Below are positions 1 through 6,055 of a stretch of DNA of 15,191 nt, piece after piece. The stretch lies in assembly GCA_023387085.1 (NCBI GenBank), contig JAEWIL010000224.1, forward strand, positions 1 to 15,191, read 5' to 3'. Origin of the DNA: Pseudomonadota bacterium. GTDB lineage: Bacteria; Pseudomonadota; Alphaproteobacteria; Sphingomonadales; Sphingomonadaceae. The translations under genes and the position numbers were made by a program. Every line of letters starts with the position of its first letter. Position 1 is the first letter of the stretch. The notes below the pieces were generated by a model. It saw nothing but the letters and a program-made list of their open reading frames with translations. It had not been told where the DNA came from and searched no databases.

Positions 1-2
1 CG

Positions 3-701
3 CTCACCCGTCCCGCGGTGCTCATCGTCAGCAAGACGAACGGCTATCGCCACGACAGCATCGCGCAGGCGGTGCCGGCCATCGCAGCACTCGTCCGCGC
101 GCGGGGCTGGAGCAGCTTCGCGACCGAAAATGCGGCGGTGTTCAACCGCCAGCAACTCGCGAAGTTCGACGTCATCGTCTTTGCGAACGCCAGCGGCGAC
201 ATCTACACCCCCGACCAGCGCGCCGCCTTCCAGGAATGGATCGGAAAGGGCGGCGGCTGGGTCGGCCTTCACAGCGCGGGCGACGGCAGCCACCCCGAAT
301 GGGTGGTAAAGATGCGCGGCAACGGCCATTTCGTCGGCCACCCGGGCGGCGCCGACCAGTTTCAGGCGGCCGACCTCATCGTCGCGGATCGCACCCATCC
401 CGCCACGCGCGGGCTTCCGGAGCGCTGGCGCTGGACCGACGAATATTATGCGTGGGACGCTGCGCCCGCCGCCGATGCGCACGTCCTCGCGCGGCTCGAC
501 GAGGCCGGCATGCGGCTCGATCCCGAATATCGCATGGGGGACGCGCACGCGCTCATCTGGTGGCGGTGCGAGGGACGTGCGCGCATCTTCTTTTCGGCGC
601 TCGGCCACAAGGCGGAGGCCTGGTCGGATGCGGCACATCTGCGCCTCGTCGACGGCGCGATCGGTTGGGCGGCACGAAACGAAGGCGCGGGCTGCGACTG
701 A
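3..701 (+). CDS. ThuA-domain protein, 5' end cut by the window
   Basis: The protein belongs to the ThuA-like family, which has a class I glutamine-amidotransferase-like fold and was named after the Sinorhizobium trehalose-utilisation gene. Its substrate here is unknown. The visible part begins with a strand and loop, LIVSKTNGYRHDSI, that normally follows closely on the N-terminus or signal peptide. The typical ThuA core follows: VIVFANASGDIYT, then GGGWVGLHSAGDGS, then GHFVGHPGG, and late in the protein WTDEYYAWDA and a strand ending in FFSALGHKAEAW. The frame is open to the left edge, and the GTG at 18 sits inside conserved sequence with no ribosome binding site. The true start, and probably a secretion signal, therefore lie upstream of the window. 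It ends in TGA at 699-701. The family call is firm. The role, perhaps sugar-related, is not shown by the neighbours. Confidence 0.85.
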   Translation, partial: LTRPAVLIVSKTNGYRHDSIAQAVPAIAALVRARGWSSFATENAAVFNRQQLAKFDVIVFANASGDIYTPDQRAAFQEWIGKGGGWVGLHSAGDGSHPEWVVKMRGNGHFVGHPGGADQFQAADLIVADRTHPATRGLPERWRWTDEYYAWDAAPAADAHVLARLDEAGMRLDPEYRMGDAHALIWWRCEGRARIFFSALGHKAEAWSDAAHLRLVDGAIGWAARNEGAGCD

Positions 702-713
702 AGCTCGCAGGCA

Positions 714-729
714 AAGTTATGAATAACTT
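714..729. promoter_or_regulatory. AT-rich perfect palindrome, candidate operator
   Basis: AAGTTAT-GA-ATAACTT is an exact 7-bp inverted repeat around a 2-bp centre, in a locally AT-rich patch of a GC-rich genome. It starts 12 bp after the ThuA stop and ends 68 bp before the OB-fold gene start. With full pairing the loop would be only 2 nt, and the strand carries no T-tract after it. A protein-binding site is therefore more plausible than a terminator. The binding protein is unknown. Confidence 0.4.
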
Positions 730-797
730 GTCCATTGCCGAAGCCCGCCGGCTCGGGCACATCCGGATCATGAGATAATCGATCCAGGAACCTCTCG

Positions 798-1652
798 ATG
801 CGCTCCACGACCCGTTTCCGCCTCGCCGCCGCCCTGGCCCCGGCCATGCTGTTGTTCGCCACGGGCACGGCCAATGCCGCGACCTGCGAAGAGGCGTTTG
901 TCAAAAAGGGCAACCCGGTCACCGGCCTTCGTTTCACCGCCGCCGTGACCGTTGCCGACCTCCCGCCCGCGGTCGCTATCGGCCAGATCCGCGGGATCGT
1001 TGCGGCCAAGGGCTATGACATCATGGCCGACGAAGCGGCTTACGGGTCGATGCTGATCGAACAGCCGATGACCGGCAATGCCCGCGCCTTTCCCATCCAG
1101 ATCACCGCGACGCAGACCGGCGGCATCGGGACCGTCGTCATGGAGGCAAAGCTCCGCGCCGGCCAGGCGGCCGGCAGTGACGCCGCCAAGGCAGAAATGT
1201 GCGGCATTCTGAACCAGATCAAGGGCGGCAAGCTGGGCGCCGCCGCCGCGAAGAAGGGCGGAACCGCCACGACCGTTGCCGCCGCACCGGTCAAGATCAG
1301 CGCGCTCGGCCTGTCGCAGCAGGTGTCGAAGGACACCGAACGCAACGCCGCGGGCGTCCTGACCCGCTACAAGGGCAAGCAATTCACCATCGACGGGTTC
1401 GTCGACTATGTGACCAAGGACAATGGCTCGTTCCGCATCGGCTACAAGGTGCCGAACCCGTGGGAGCAAGCGATCCGCCTGCCGAACCAGGCCGATTTCA
1501 AGACCGATATCGTCTGTTACATGGCGCCGGGGCAGGCCGCCTATTCGCTGCAACTCAAGCCGGGAAAGACGATCAAACTCACCGGCACCGTCGAGGATTT
1601 CGACGAGTATAAGCATATTCTGTGGCTGAAGGATTGCCGGCCGGCCACATAG
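798..1652 (+). CDS. Exported OB-fold (tRNA_anti-like) protein
   Basis: This 284-residue protein has a Sec signal peptide: a basic start (MRSTTRFR), a hydrophobic stretch at about residues 9-21, and a likely cut after TANA at residue 27. It should act in the periplasm or envelope. Residues about 30-140 form an unrecognised alpha/beta domain with two cysteines (C30, C135). An Ala/Lys/Gly-rich linker (about 143-165) leads to a C-terminal domain at about 168-281. That domain resembles the putative OB-fold family called tRNA_anti-like (PF12869): YKGKQFTIDGFVDYV, then a loop with C240, then KPGKTIKLTGTVEDF, ending in LKDC at C280. Despite the Pfam name there is no reason to expect tRNA binding in an exported protein. 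The next gene starts 9 bp after the stop, so the two are probably co-transcribed. The fold assignment is moderately sure; the function is unknown. Confidence 0.8.
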   Translation: MRSTTRFRLAAALAPAMLLFATGTANAATCEEAFVKKGNPVTGLRFTAAVTVADLPPAVAIGQIRGIVAAKGYDIMADEAAYGSMLIEQPMTGNARAFPIQITATQTGGIGTVVMEAKLRAGQAAGSDAAKAEMCGILNQIKGGKLGAAAAKKGGTATTVAAAPVKISALGLSQQVSKDTERNAAGVLTRYKGKQFTIDGFVDYVTKDNGSFRIGYKVPNPWEQAIRLPNQADFKTDIVCYMAPGQAAYSLQLKPGKTIKLTGTVEDFDEYKHILWLKDCRPAT

Positions 1653-1661
1653 GAGGTTTGC

Positions 1662-2105
1662 ATGCGCACCGCTCTTCTCGCCGCAACCTTGGTGGTCGCC
1701 GTTCCGGCGACGGCGAAGGGCGAGGTCGGATCGCTGACGGATTTTGCCGATGCATTCGACGCGGCGCAGATCGCCAAGGACGGCGCCGCGTTGCAACGCA
1801 TGGTCGCCGACGATCTCGTCTTCATCGACGGTAACGGCAAGCGATCGGGCAAGGCGGAATTCATCGCGGGCTGGACCGGCGGGGGCGACAGCTACGACCC
1901 GGTCACGCTCCACGACAGAATCGTCATGCCATTGGGCGAGAACGCGGGTCTCGCGAGCGCCGAGACGGTCCTGTCGGGCCGGTCGGAGGGCAAGCCCTTC
2001 CGTGTCCGCATCCGCTTCACCGACATCTTCCGGCGCAGCACGGACGGCGGCTGGCAAGCCGCCTATATCCACGTCACGCGGATGCCGGTCGACAGCGGCG
2101 GCTAA
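1662..2105 (+). CDS. Exported DUF4440 / NTF2-like protein
   Basis: This 147-residue protein has a short signal peptide (MRTALLAATLVVAVPATA, likely cut after residue 18). The rest matches the small SnoaL/NTF2-like DUF4440 type. A first helix runs FADAFDAAQIAKDGAALQRMVADD, followed by the strand-turn LVFIDGNGKRSGKAEFI and two late strands, FRVRIRFTDIFRRS and GWQAAYIHVTRMP. Such domains form a cone that can bind small molecules or act as an enzyme. No catalytic residues are obvious here. A strong Shine-Dalgarno (AGGAGG, 1651-1656) overlaps the upstream stop codon and lies 5 bp before the ATG, which supports this start and coupling to the OB-fold gene. Its TAA stop overlaps the stop codon of the opposing DUF1801 gene. 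The family call is good; the ligand is unknown. Confidence 0.8.
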   Translation: MRTALLAATLVVAVPATAKGEVGSLTDFADAFDAAQIAKDGAALQRMVADDLVFIDGNGKRSGKAEFIAGWTGGGDSYDPVTLHDRIVMPLGENAGLASAETVLSGRSEGKPFRVRIRFTDIFRRSTDGGWQAAYIHVTRMPVDSGG

Positions 2106-2515
2106 GCCTGTTTCTTCGCGCGCGCGGGTTTCGCGAGATTGGCAGCGACCGCGTCGCGCACCAGCGCCGTGAACGCCGCGGCATCGATTTCGTCGCCCTC
2201 GAACAGATCGATGGCGCGTCTGACATTGCCGTCGAGGCCCGAATTGAACAGCCCCTTGGGATCGTCCACCGCCGCACCCTTGGCAAAGGTCAACTTCACC
2301 TTGTCCTTATAGGTTTCGCCGGTGCAGATCACCCCGGCGCGCTCCCACGTCGGAACGCCCGCCGGATTACTCGGCTTGCGCCATTTGACCGCTTCCTCGA
2401 TGTCCGGATCCGCCTCGCGGACCAACGCGCGCACCTTTGCCAGCGTCTTGGCGCGCCAGTCGCCCAGCGCCGCGATTTTCGCATCGATCAGCGCCGAAGC
2501 CTCTTCGTCCGCCAC
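2102..2515 (-). CDS. DUF1801 protein, second gene of a tandem pair
   Basis: This 137-residue protein is cytosolic, with no signal or membrane segment. The pattern LGDWRAKTLAKVRALVREADPDIEEAVKWRKPS, followed by GVICTGETYKDKVKLTFAKGA and a helix with GNVRRAIDLFEGDEID, is characteristic of DUF1801, a YdhG-like small alpha/beta domain of unknown biochemical role. The start is a GTG (plus-strand 2513-2515). A GGGAG ribosome binding site (plus 2523-2527) lies 7 nt before it and uses part of the upstream gene's stop codon. A nearby ATG at 2520-2522 is in another frame. The tail is basic (KPARAKKQA). It is adjacent to a second DUF1801 gene, so the pair probably arose by duplication and is co-transcribed. 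Confidence 0.85.
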   Translation of the reverse strand: MADEEASALIDAKIAALGDWRAKTLAKVRALVREADPDIEEAVKWRKPSNPAGVPTWERAGVICTGETYKDKVKLTFAKGAAVDDPKGLFNSGLDGNVRRAIDLFEGDEIDAAAFTALVRDAVAANLAKPARAKKQA

Positions 2516-2526
2516 CTTTCATCTCC

Positions 2527-2967
2527 CTACATCTTCTCTCCGGGCATCAGGCTCGCCTGTCGCACCCAGTCCGCAAACATTGCTTCGTCGACCACATCCG
2601 TCTCGTGGATATGGAAATAGCGGGTATCCCCGCTCTTCGACGCGACGGGCGGCACCGGATCGAGCCGGCGACCCTCGAAAAAGGCGATCTTGATATAGCG
2701 ATCATAGCAATGGATGCCGAGAAACCAGTGGTTCGGCAGAGCGTCCGGCGCGCCATAGAGAGGCGAATTCCACTTCACCGCTTTCCGTACCCCCGGCACC
2801 GTCCTTTCGATCAGCACGTCGAGTCGCGCCCACACCGCCGATTTCCATCCCGGCATCGCCGCGATATAAGCCTGGACCGGCGCCTCGCCCTCGCCTTTCG
2901 CAATCTGCGGATTACCACCCGCCAGCAGGACGGGCGCCTTTTCCTTTAAGGACTTCTGCTTGGCCAT
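2527..2967 (-). CDS. DUF1801 protein, first gene of a tandem pair
   Basis: This 146-residue cytosolic protein starts with a Lys-rich stretch (MAKQKSLKEKAP) and shows a clear DUF1801 pattern. VQAYIAAMPGWKSAVWARLDVLIERTVPG leads to KAVKWNSPLYG, then HWFLGIHCYDRYIKIAFFEGRRLDP, and a C-terminal YFHIHETDVVDEAMFADWVRQA. The V-x-K-W-x-x-P core is shared with the downstream gene (AVKWRKPS), but the two differ greatly outside it, so the duplication is old or the genes joined independently. The gap to the downstream gene is 11 bp. No clear ribosome binding site precedes its ATG. DUF1801 has no proven function that I can apply here. Confidence 0.88.
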   Translation of the reverse strand: MAKQKSLKEKAPVLLAGGNPQIAKGEGEAPVQAYIAAMPGWKSAVWARLDVLIERTVPGVRKAVKWNSPLYGAPDALPNHWFLGIHCYDRYIKIAFFEGRRLDPVPPVASKSGDTRYFHIHETDVVDEAMFADWVRQASLMPGEKM

Positions 2968-3050
2968 GGGACAGGAATGGCATATCCGTCCCCGCTTCTC
3001 CAGCCGCGTTGTGCTGGCGCCCTCCCGACCCTGCTGTTAGCTAACGCGTC

Positions 3051-3659
3051 ATGACGCCCGCCTTCATCATGGTCGACGACTTCGTTGCCAATCCGCACGA
3101 ATTGCGGCGGCAAGCCCTTGCCCTCGGGTACGCTCGCGACAAGGCGTCGGGCAATTATCCCGGCATCACGTCGGCGCGCGCACTACCGATCAAGGGCATC
3201 GACGACTATGTATCGCGCCTCACCGGACTGAAACTGGTCGGCGCACCCGGGACACTCCACGGCCATTGCCGGCTGACGCTGAAGGGAGATCGGGGGCGAA
3301 GCGGCGTTCATATCGATCCGGCGGCCTATTCGGGGATTCTCTATCTCACGCCCGCCGAGCATTGCCGCGGCGGCACCGACTTCTATCGCCACCGCCGCAC
3401 CGGGCTCGACCGCATTCCAACCACCGCCGAGGCTATTCATGCTGCCGGCTATTCCGATATCAACCGGCTGGTCGAGGATGTCGTCAACCGCGACACGACG
3501 AAGCCTTCGGCGTGGGAAAAGACCTTCACCGCGCCGATGCGCTTCAACCGGCTGATTCTGTTCAGCCCGTGGATGTTCCATAATTCGGCGCCGGGTTTCG
3601 GCGCCGGTCCCGACGACGGCCGGCTCGTCTATCTGATGTTCTTCGCGCCTGCGCCATGA
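3051..3659 (+). CDS. DUF6445 family protein, 2-oxoglutarate/Fe(II) oxygenase-like
   Basis: This 202-residue cytosolic protein opens with FIMVDDFVANPHELRRQALALGY, the usual start of DUF6445-type proteins. Features of the 2OG-Fe(II) dioxygenase fold are visible. H87 and D89 lie in GVHIDP, the expected HxD iron ligands, followed by the strand GILYLTP and a GGTDFY turn. H177 lies in SPWMFHNSAPGFG and would be the distal iron ligand. R191, in DGRLVYLMFF, is placed to bind the 2OG carboxylate. These residue roles are inferred from the fold. The substrate is unknown. No Shine-Dalgarno precedes the ATG. A 10-bp palindrome with a -10-like sequence ends 5 bp before it, so the mRNA may be leaderless. 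It is divergent from the DUF1801 pair, and the next gene follows after 32 bp. Confidence 0.8.
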   Translation: MTPAFIMVDDFVANPHELRRQALALGYARDKASGNYPGITSARALPIKGIDDYVSRLTGLKLVGAPGTLHGHCRLTLKGDRGRSGVHIDPAAYSGILYLTPAEHCRGGTDFYRHRRTGLDRIPTTAEAIHAAGYSDINRLVEDVVNRDTTKPSAWEKTFTAPMRFNRLILFSPWMFHNSAPGFGAGPDDGRLVYLMFFAPAP

Positions 3660-3691
3660 TAGGCGAGCGAAGTTAGCGGGAGAAAGCCCTC

Positions 3692-4246
3692 ATGACCTTC
3701 CATCATACCCCCATCCTCGCCCTTGCGCTGATCCTCGCCGCCTGCGGCGCGAAAGCCGACAAGGGTGCAGCCGATGCACCGAAGAGCGAGCCCGCGAAGA
3801 CAGCGCCGACGGCCAATTCCCCGGAGGCGGGCGCCGCCAAGGGGACAGCGGCCGGCCCGGCCGAAACCTCGCCGCTTCCCCCAACCGCGGGAACCAAGCT
3901 TGCTTCCTATATCGGCAAATATCCGTTCGACAAGGTCGACGGCGTCGCGTGGAACGACCATGTGGTGGTCAAGGCGGGCATCGCGGCGACGGTGAAGGAT
4001 GCCACGGTACGCAAGGCCATCGCGACGCTCGAAGGCCCCTCGACGCCGATCGAAATGAAGGATGGGAAAGTCGTCGCATGGAGCTGCGAACAGCATAATT
4101 GCGGACCGCATCAATGGTCGGTCCATATCGACCCGCGCACCGGCGCGACCGACGTCTGCTATTTCGACGAAGCGGCCGATCCCGACAAGGCGCGCTGGTT
4201 CCTCGCGAACGGCAGGGAAGAAAAGCGCGAGGCGAACTGCCAATAG
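3692..4246 (+). CDS. Lipoprotein with Ivy-like lysozyme-inhibitor signature
   Basis: This 184-residue protein has a lipoprotein signal: a hydrophobic stretch and the lipobox LAAC, with C18 as the acylated residue. Gly at the next position gives no inner-membrane retention signal, so an outer-membrane anchor is likely. Residues 19-67 are a low-complexity Ala/Lys/Pro linker. The globular part (about 68-184) contains VVAWSCEQHNCGPHQWSVHID, with C132-x-x-H135-x-C137. This matches in spacing the CKPHDC loop of Escherichia coli Ivy, whose His enters the lysozyme active site. The following strand and turn, and DVCYFDEA, also resemble Ivy. I infer a lysozyme inhibitor protecting peptidoglycan, but the rest of the protein is divergent. 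Two further cysteines (C156, C183) may form a disulfide. A GGGAGA site lies 8 bp before the ATG. The alternative is an unrelated periplasmic lipoprotein. Confidence 0.7.
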   Translation: MTFHHTPILALALILAACGAKADKGAADAPKSEPAKTAPTANSPEAGAAKGTAAGPAETSPLPPTAGTKLASYIGKYPFDKVDGVAWNDHVVVKAGIAATVKDATVRKAIATLEGPSTPIEMKDGKVVAWSCEQHNCGPHQWSVHIDPRTGATDVCYFDEAADPDKARWFLANGREEKREANCQ

Positions 4247-4285
4247 CCGTCGGGGAGTAATTGCTGCGACGAGGGTCGGGAAGGA

Positions 4286-4315
4286 TTCGACTCTGGCCTC
4301 GAGTGAGAACATAAT
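4286..4315 (+). promoter_or_regulatory. Candidate sigma70 promoter for the 2H phosphoesterase gene
   Basis: TTCGAC (4286-4291) and CATAAT (4310-4315) are separated by 18 bp. The -10 box matches five of six consensus bases; the -35 box is weak. The boxes lie 23 bp or more upstream of the possible starts of the phosphoesterase gene, in a 90-bp intergenic stretch less GC-rich than its surroundings. This is based only on consensus matching. Confidence 0.3.
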
Positions 4316-4344
4316 AGGAACATCGTCTGATTCGGAGAATGATG

Positions 4345-4929
4345 ATGGCACCGATGTTCCGCTATTTCCTTGGTTTTCAGGTTCCCTCCGACCGTGCCGG
4401 ATGGCTGGCGCGACAATTACCGCCCACCTCGCGCGACCTGTTCGCGGGGCTCAAGCCCCAGAATTATCACCTGACGCTCTGCACGATTGCCGAGACGGGG
4501 GCACAGCATCCTTTCCTGCGCCAGCAAGTGGCGAAAGCGTTTGCATCGGGCCTGCCTGCAGCGAGCCCTGTCCCGTTCGGGCGCATCGTCAGCCGCGAAT
4601 CGGGAGCAGAACTGAAAACGATCGGAAATATCGGCGCCATCCGGCATCTCTACGAGGACATTGTTGCGCTGCTACAGGCGCAGGGCATCGAACCGATGCA
4701 CCGGCAGGCCGGGCTAAGACCGCACATCACGCTTGGTTATGGCGCCTGCGACTTCGATGCCGTGGCGACCGCCTGGCGCTGGACCCCGCGCGAGCTGGTC
4801 TTCATCGAAAGCCATGTCGGCCACGGCCGCCATCGCGTCCTGCAAAGCTGGTCGCTGTTGCCGCCCGCGCAGGGTGCCTTCGCCTTCATGGAAGACGAAC
4901 TCCCCTCGCCGCTGCGCTGCGCCGCCTAG
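4345..4929 (+). CDS. 2H phosphoesterase, LigT/ThpR (2'-5' RNA ligase) family
   Basis: This protein shows the two signature motifs of 2H phosphoesterases. HLTL in NYHLTLCTI and HITL in RPHITLGYG each supply a catalytic His and Thr (H42/T44 and H127/T129 counted from this start). The opening MFRYFLGFQVP and the length of about 195 residues fit the ThpR/LigT branch. That branch hydrolyses 2',3'-cyclic phosphates at RNA ends and in vitro joins 2'-5' RNA bonds; the true substrate here is unknown. Three ATG codons follow one another at 4339, 4342 and 4345. The GGAGA at 4334-4338 touches the first and is spaced 6 bp from the third, so I chose the third. The gene converges on the OsmC gene, with 9 bp between their stops. 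It is cytosolic and probably transcribed on its own. Confidence 0.9.
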   Translation: MAPMFRYFLGFQVPSDRAGWLARQLPPTSRDLFAGLKPQNYHLTLCTIAETGAQHPFLRQQVAKAFASGLPAASPVPFGRIVSRESGAELKTIGNIGAIRHLYEDIVALLQAQGIEPMHRQAGLRPHITLGYGACDFDAVATAWRWTPRELVFIESHVGHGRHRVLQSWSLLPPAQGAFAFMEDELPSPLRCAA

Positions 4930-4938
4930 GCCGGGACC

Positions 4939-5367
4939 CTAGCTTTCGAGACTATGCTCGAGGGTAATCTCGCAATCGAGCAGCTTCGACACCGGGCAGT
5001 TCATCTCGGCCTCCTTTGCGATGGCCGCAAATTCTCCCGCCGAAATGCCCGGCACCTTGCCGGTCAGCGTGAGCGCCGATTTGGAAATTTCGAACCCGCC
5101 ATCGACCTGGTCGAGCGTCACCGCCGCGCTCGTTTCCAACGTGTCGCCCGAATAGCCCGCGCGCGCGAGACCGAAGGATAGCGCCATGGTGAAGCAAGCG
5201 GCGTGCGCCGCCGCGATCAGTTCCTCGGGGTTCGTGCCCGGCTGCCCCTCGAAGCGCGTGCCAAAGCCATAAGGCTGCGCGTTGAGGACGCCCGATTTGG
5301 TGGTGATCGACCCCTTGCCTTCCTTGCCAAAGCCTTCGTAGCGGGCGGATGCGCGATTGACGGTCAT
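4939..5367 (-). CDS. OsmC/Ohr-family peroxide-reducing protein
   Basis: This 142-residue protein is a full-length OsmC-type thiol peroxidase that reduces organic hydroperoxides in the cytosol. GTNPEELIAAAHAACFTMAL contains the first redox cysteine (C58). The second, C124, is in EMNCPVSKLL. Together they match the pair that cycles through a disulfide. The N-terminal strands (RASARYEGFGKEGKGSITTKSGVL) and YGFGTRFEGQPG are typical of the OsmC rather than the Ohr branch. The ATG is supported by GGAGA about 5 nt upstream on the minus strand (revcomp of TCTCC, 5371-5375). A DUF2061 gene lies 44 bp upstream on the same strand, so the two may share a transcript, although AT-rich sequence in that gap could also hold its own promoter. 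I give no symbol because OsmC paralogues are common in this group. Confidence 0.93.
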   Translation of the reverse strand: MTVNRASARYEGFGKEGKGSITTKSGVLNAQPYGFGTRFEGQPGTNPEELIAAAHAACFTMALSFGLARAGYSGDTLETSAAVTLDQVDGGFEISKSALTLTGKVPGISAGEFAAIAKEAEMNCPVSKLLDCEITLEHSLES

Positions 5368-5411
5368 GTCATTCTCCTTCGTTAAAAATCGACGGGACTC
5401 GGGAAGGGATA

Positions 5412-5615
5412 TCAGGCCGCGAGCAGCTTAGGCCCGGCGCCGACGCGCTTCCACGCCTTTTCGTGGAAAAAGAACGCAACGGCATTGATGCACGGCTCGA
5501 TGATCGCGATACCGCCCGCAAGGGTCGCCGATCCCGTCATCACATAGGCGACGCTGAAACCGATGGTGAGATGGATCGAAAGATAGGTGAACGTCTTGAT
5601 CAGATCGCGGGGCAT
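5412..5615 (-). CDS. DUF2061 small membrane protein
   Basis: This 67-residue protein has two predicted transmembrane helices, at about residues 10-28 and 31-50, and a basic C-terminus. The sequence matches DUF2061: K-T-F-x-Y-x-x-I-H-x-x-I-G at the N-terminus, a TGS turn, IEPCINAVAFFFHEKAW ending in the conserved H-E-K-x-W, then a short cytosolic tail. The biochemical role of the family is unknown. GGAGA (revcomp of 5623-5627) lies 7 nt before the ATG, confirming the start. A plausible promoter lies just upstream. The OsmC gene follows in the same direction, which would fit a shared stress-response transcript, but that is inference. Confidence 0.88.
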   Translation of the reverse strand: MPRDLIKTFTYLSIHLTIGFSVAYVMTGSATLAGGIAIIEPCINAVAFFFHEKAWKRVGAGPKLLAA

Positions 5616-5640
5616 GGCGATGTCTCCATTCGAGCGACCT

Positions 5641-5669
5641 AATTAAGAATCACTCGCAGAAACAACCAA
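5641..5669 (-). promoter_or_regulatory. Candidate sigma70 promoter for DUF2061–osmC
   Basis: On the minus strand TTGGTT (plus 5664-5669) and TTAATT (plus 5641-5646) are exactly 17 bp apart. The boxes match four of six and three to four of six consensus bases. They lie 26 bp upstream of the DUF2061 start codon, in an AT-rich island. The placement and spacing fit a promoter for DUF2061 and possibly OsmC. No experimental start site is available. Confidence 0.4.
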
Positions 5670-5671
5670 CA

Positions 5672-5684
5672 GAGCGTTCCGCTC
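5672..5684 (-). terminator. Weak terminator-like hairpin after the DUF962 gene
   Basis: Read on the minus strand, GAGCG-GAA-CGCTC forms a perfect 5-bp stem with a 3-nt loop. It is followed by the U-rich but interrupted TGTTGGTTGTTT. It lies 30 bp past the DUF962 stop and just ahead of the candidate DUF2061 promoter, a sensible place for a terminator. The stem is short and the tail overlaps the -35 box, so confidence is low. Confidence 0.25.
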
Positions 5685-5713
5685 ACTCTGATCGATTTTC
5701 GGGCGCCGGAAGT

Positions 5714-6055
5714 TCAGGACGAAACCCGGTCGACTCCCGCGCGATCGAGTTCGCGGCCGATACGGCCCGTCAGCCACAGCGCCCACATCCTGAAATCCGC
5801 CGCAAGGCTCCAGAGCGGATAGGTGAACGTGGCCGGCCGGTTCTTCTCGATGCCGAAATGGGCGACCCAGGCAAAGAAATATCCCGCGACCGGCAGCGCG
5901 GCGAACCACCACCAGCGGCCGGTGAGCAAAGCCGCCGCCGCGATCAGCACGACCAGGCTGGTACCGATGTAATGCAACGCCCGCGTGCGCGGCTTGCTGT
6001 GCTCGCGCAGGTAAAAGGGCCAGAATTCGGCGAAGCTGGTATATACCCGGGCCAT
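5714..6055 (-). CDS. Mpo1-like / DUF962 membrane protein
   Basis: This 113-residue protein has the hallmark DUF962 sequence. FAEFWPFYLREHSKPRTRALHYIGT is followed by two hydrophobic helices (about 30-46 and 47-67), then WVAHFGIEKNRPATFTYPLWSLAADFRMW and a third helix. Yeast Mpo1, a family member, is an Fe(II)-dependent dioxygenase acting on 2-hydroxy fatty acids. The His residues it needs have counterparts here at H19, H28 and H66, but the bacterial substrate is unproven. The same frame stays open far upstream, to about 6376. I start at the ATG at 6055 because the domain begins there, and the extension is low-complexity and runs antisense to another gene. No clear ribosome binding site precedes this ATG. 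It is divergent from the small membrane protein gene. Confidence 0.87.
   Translation of the reverse strand: MARVYTSFAEFWPFYLREHSKPRTRALHYIGTSLVVLIAAAALLTGRWWWFAALPVAGYFFAWVAHFGIEKNRPATFTYPLWSLAADFRMWALWLTGRIGRELDRAGVDRVSS

Noticed and set aside
768..2072. 434-codon minus-strand open frame across the OB-fold and DUF4440 genes
   Set aside because: Low-complexity Arg/Gly/Ala/Asp composition and no domain. The opposite strand has two genes with signal peptides and ribosome sites.
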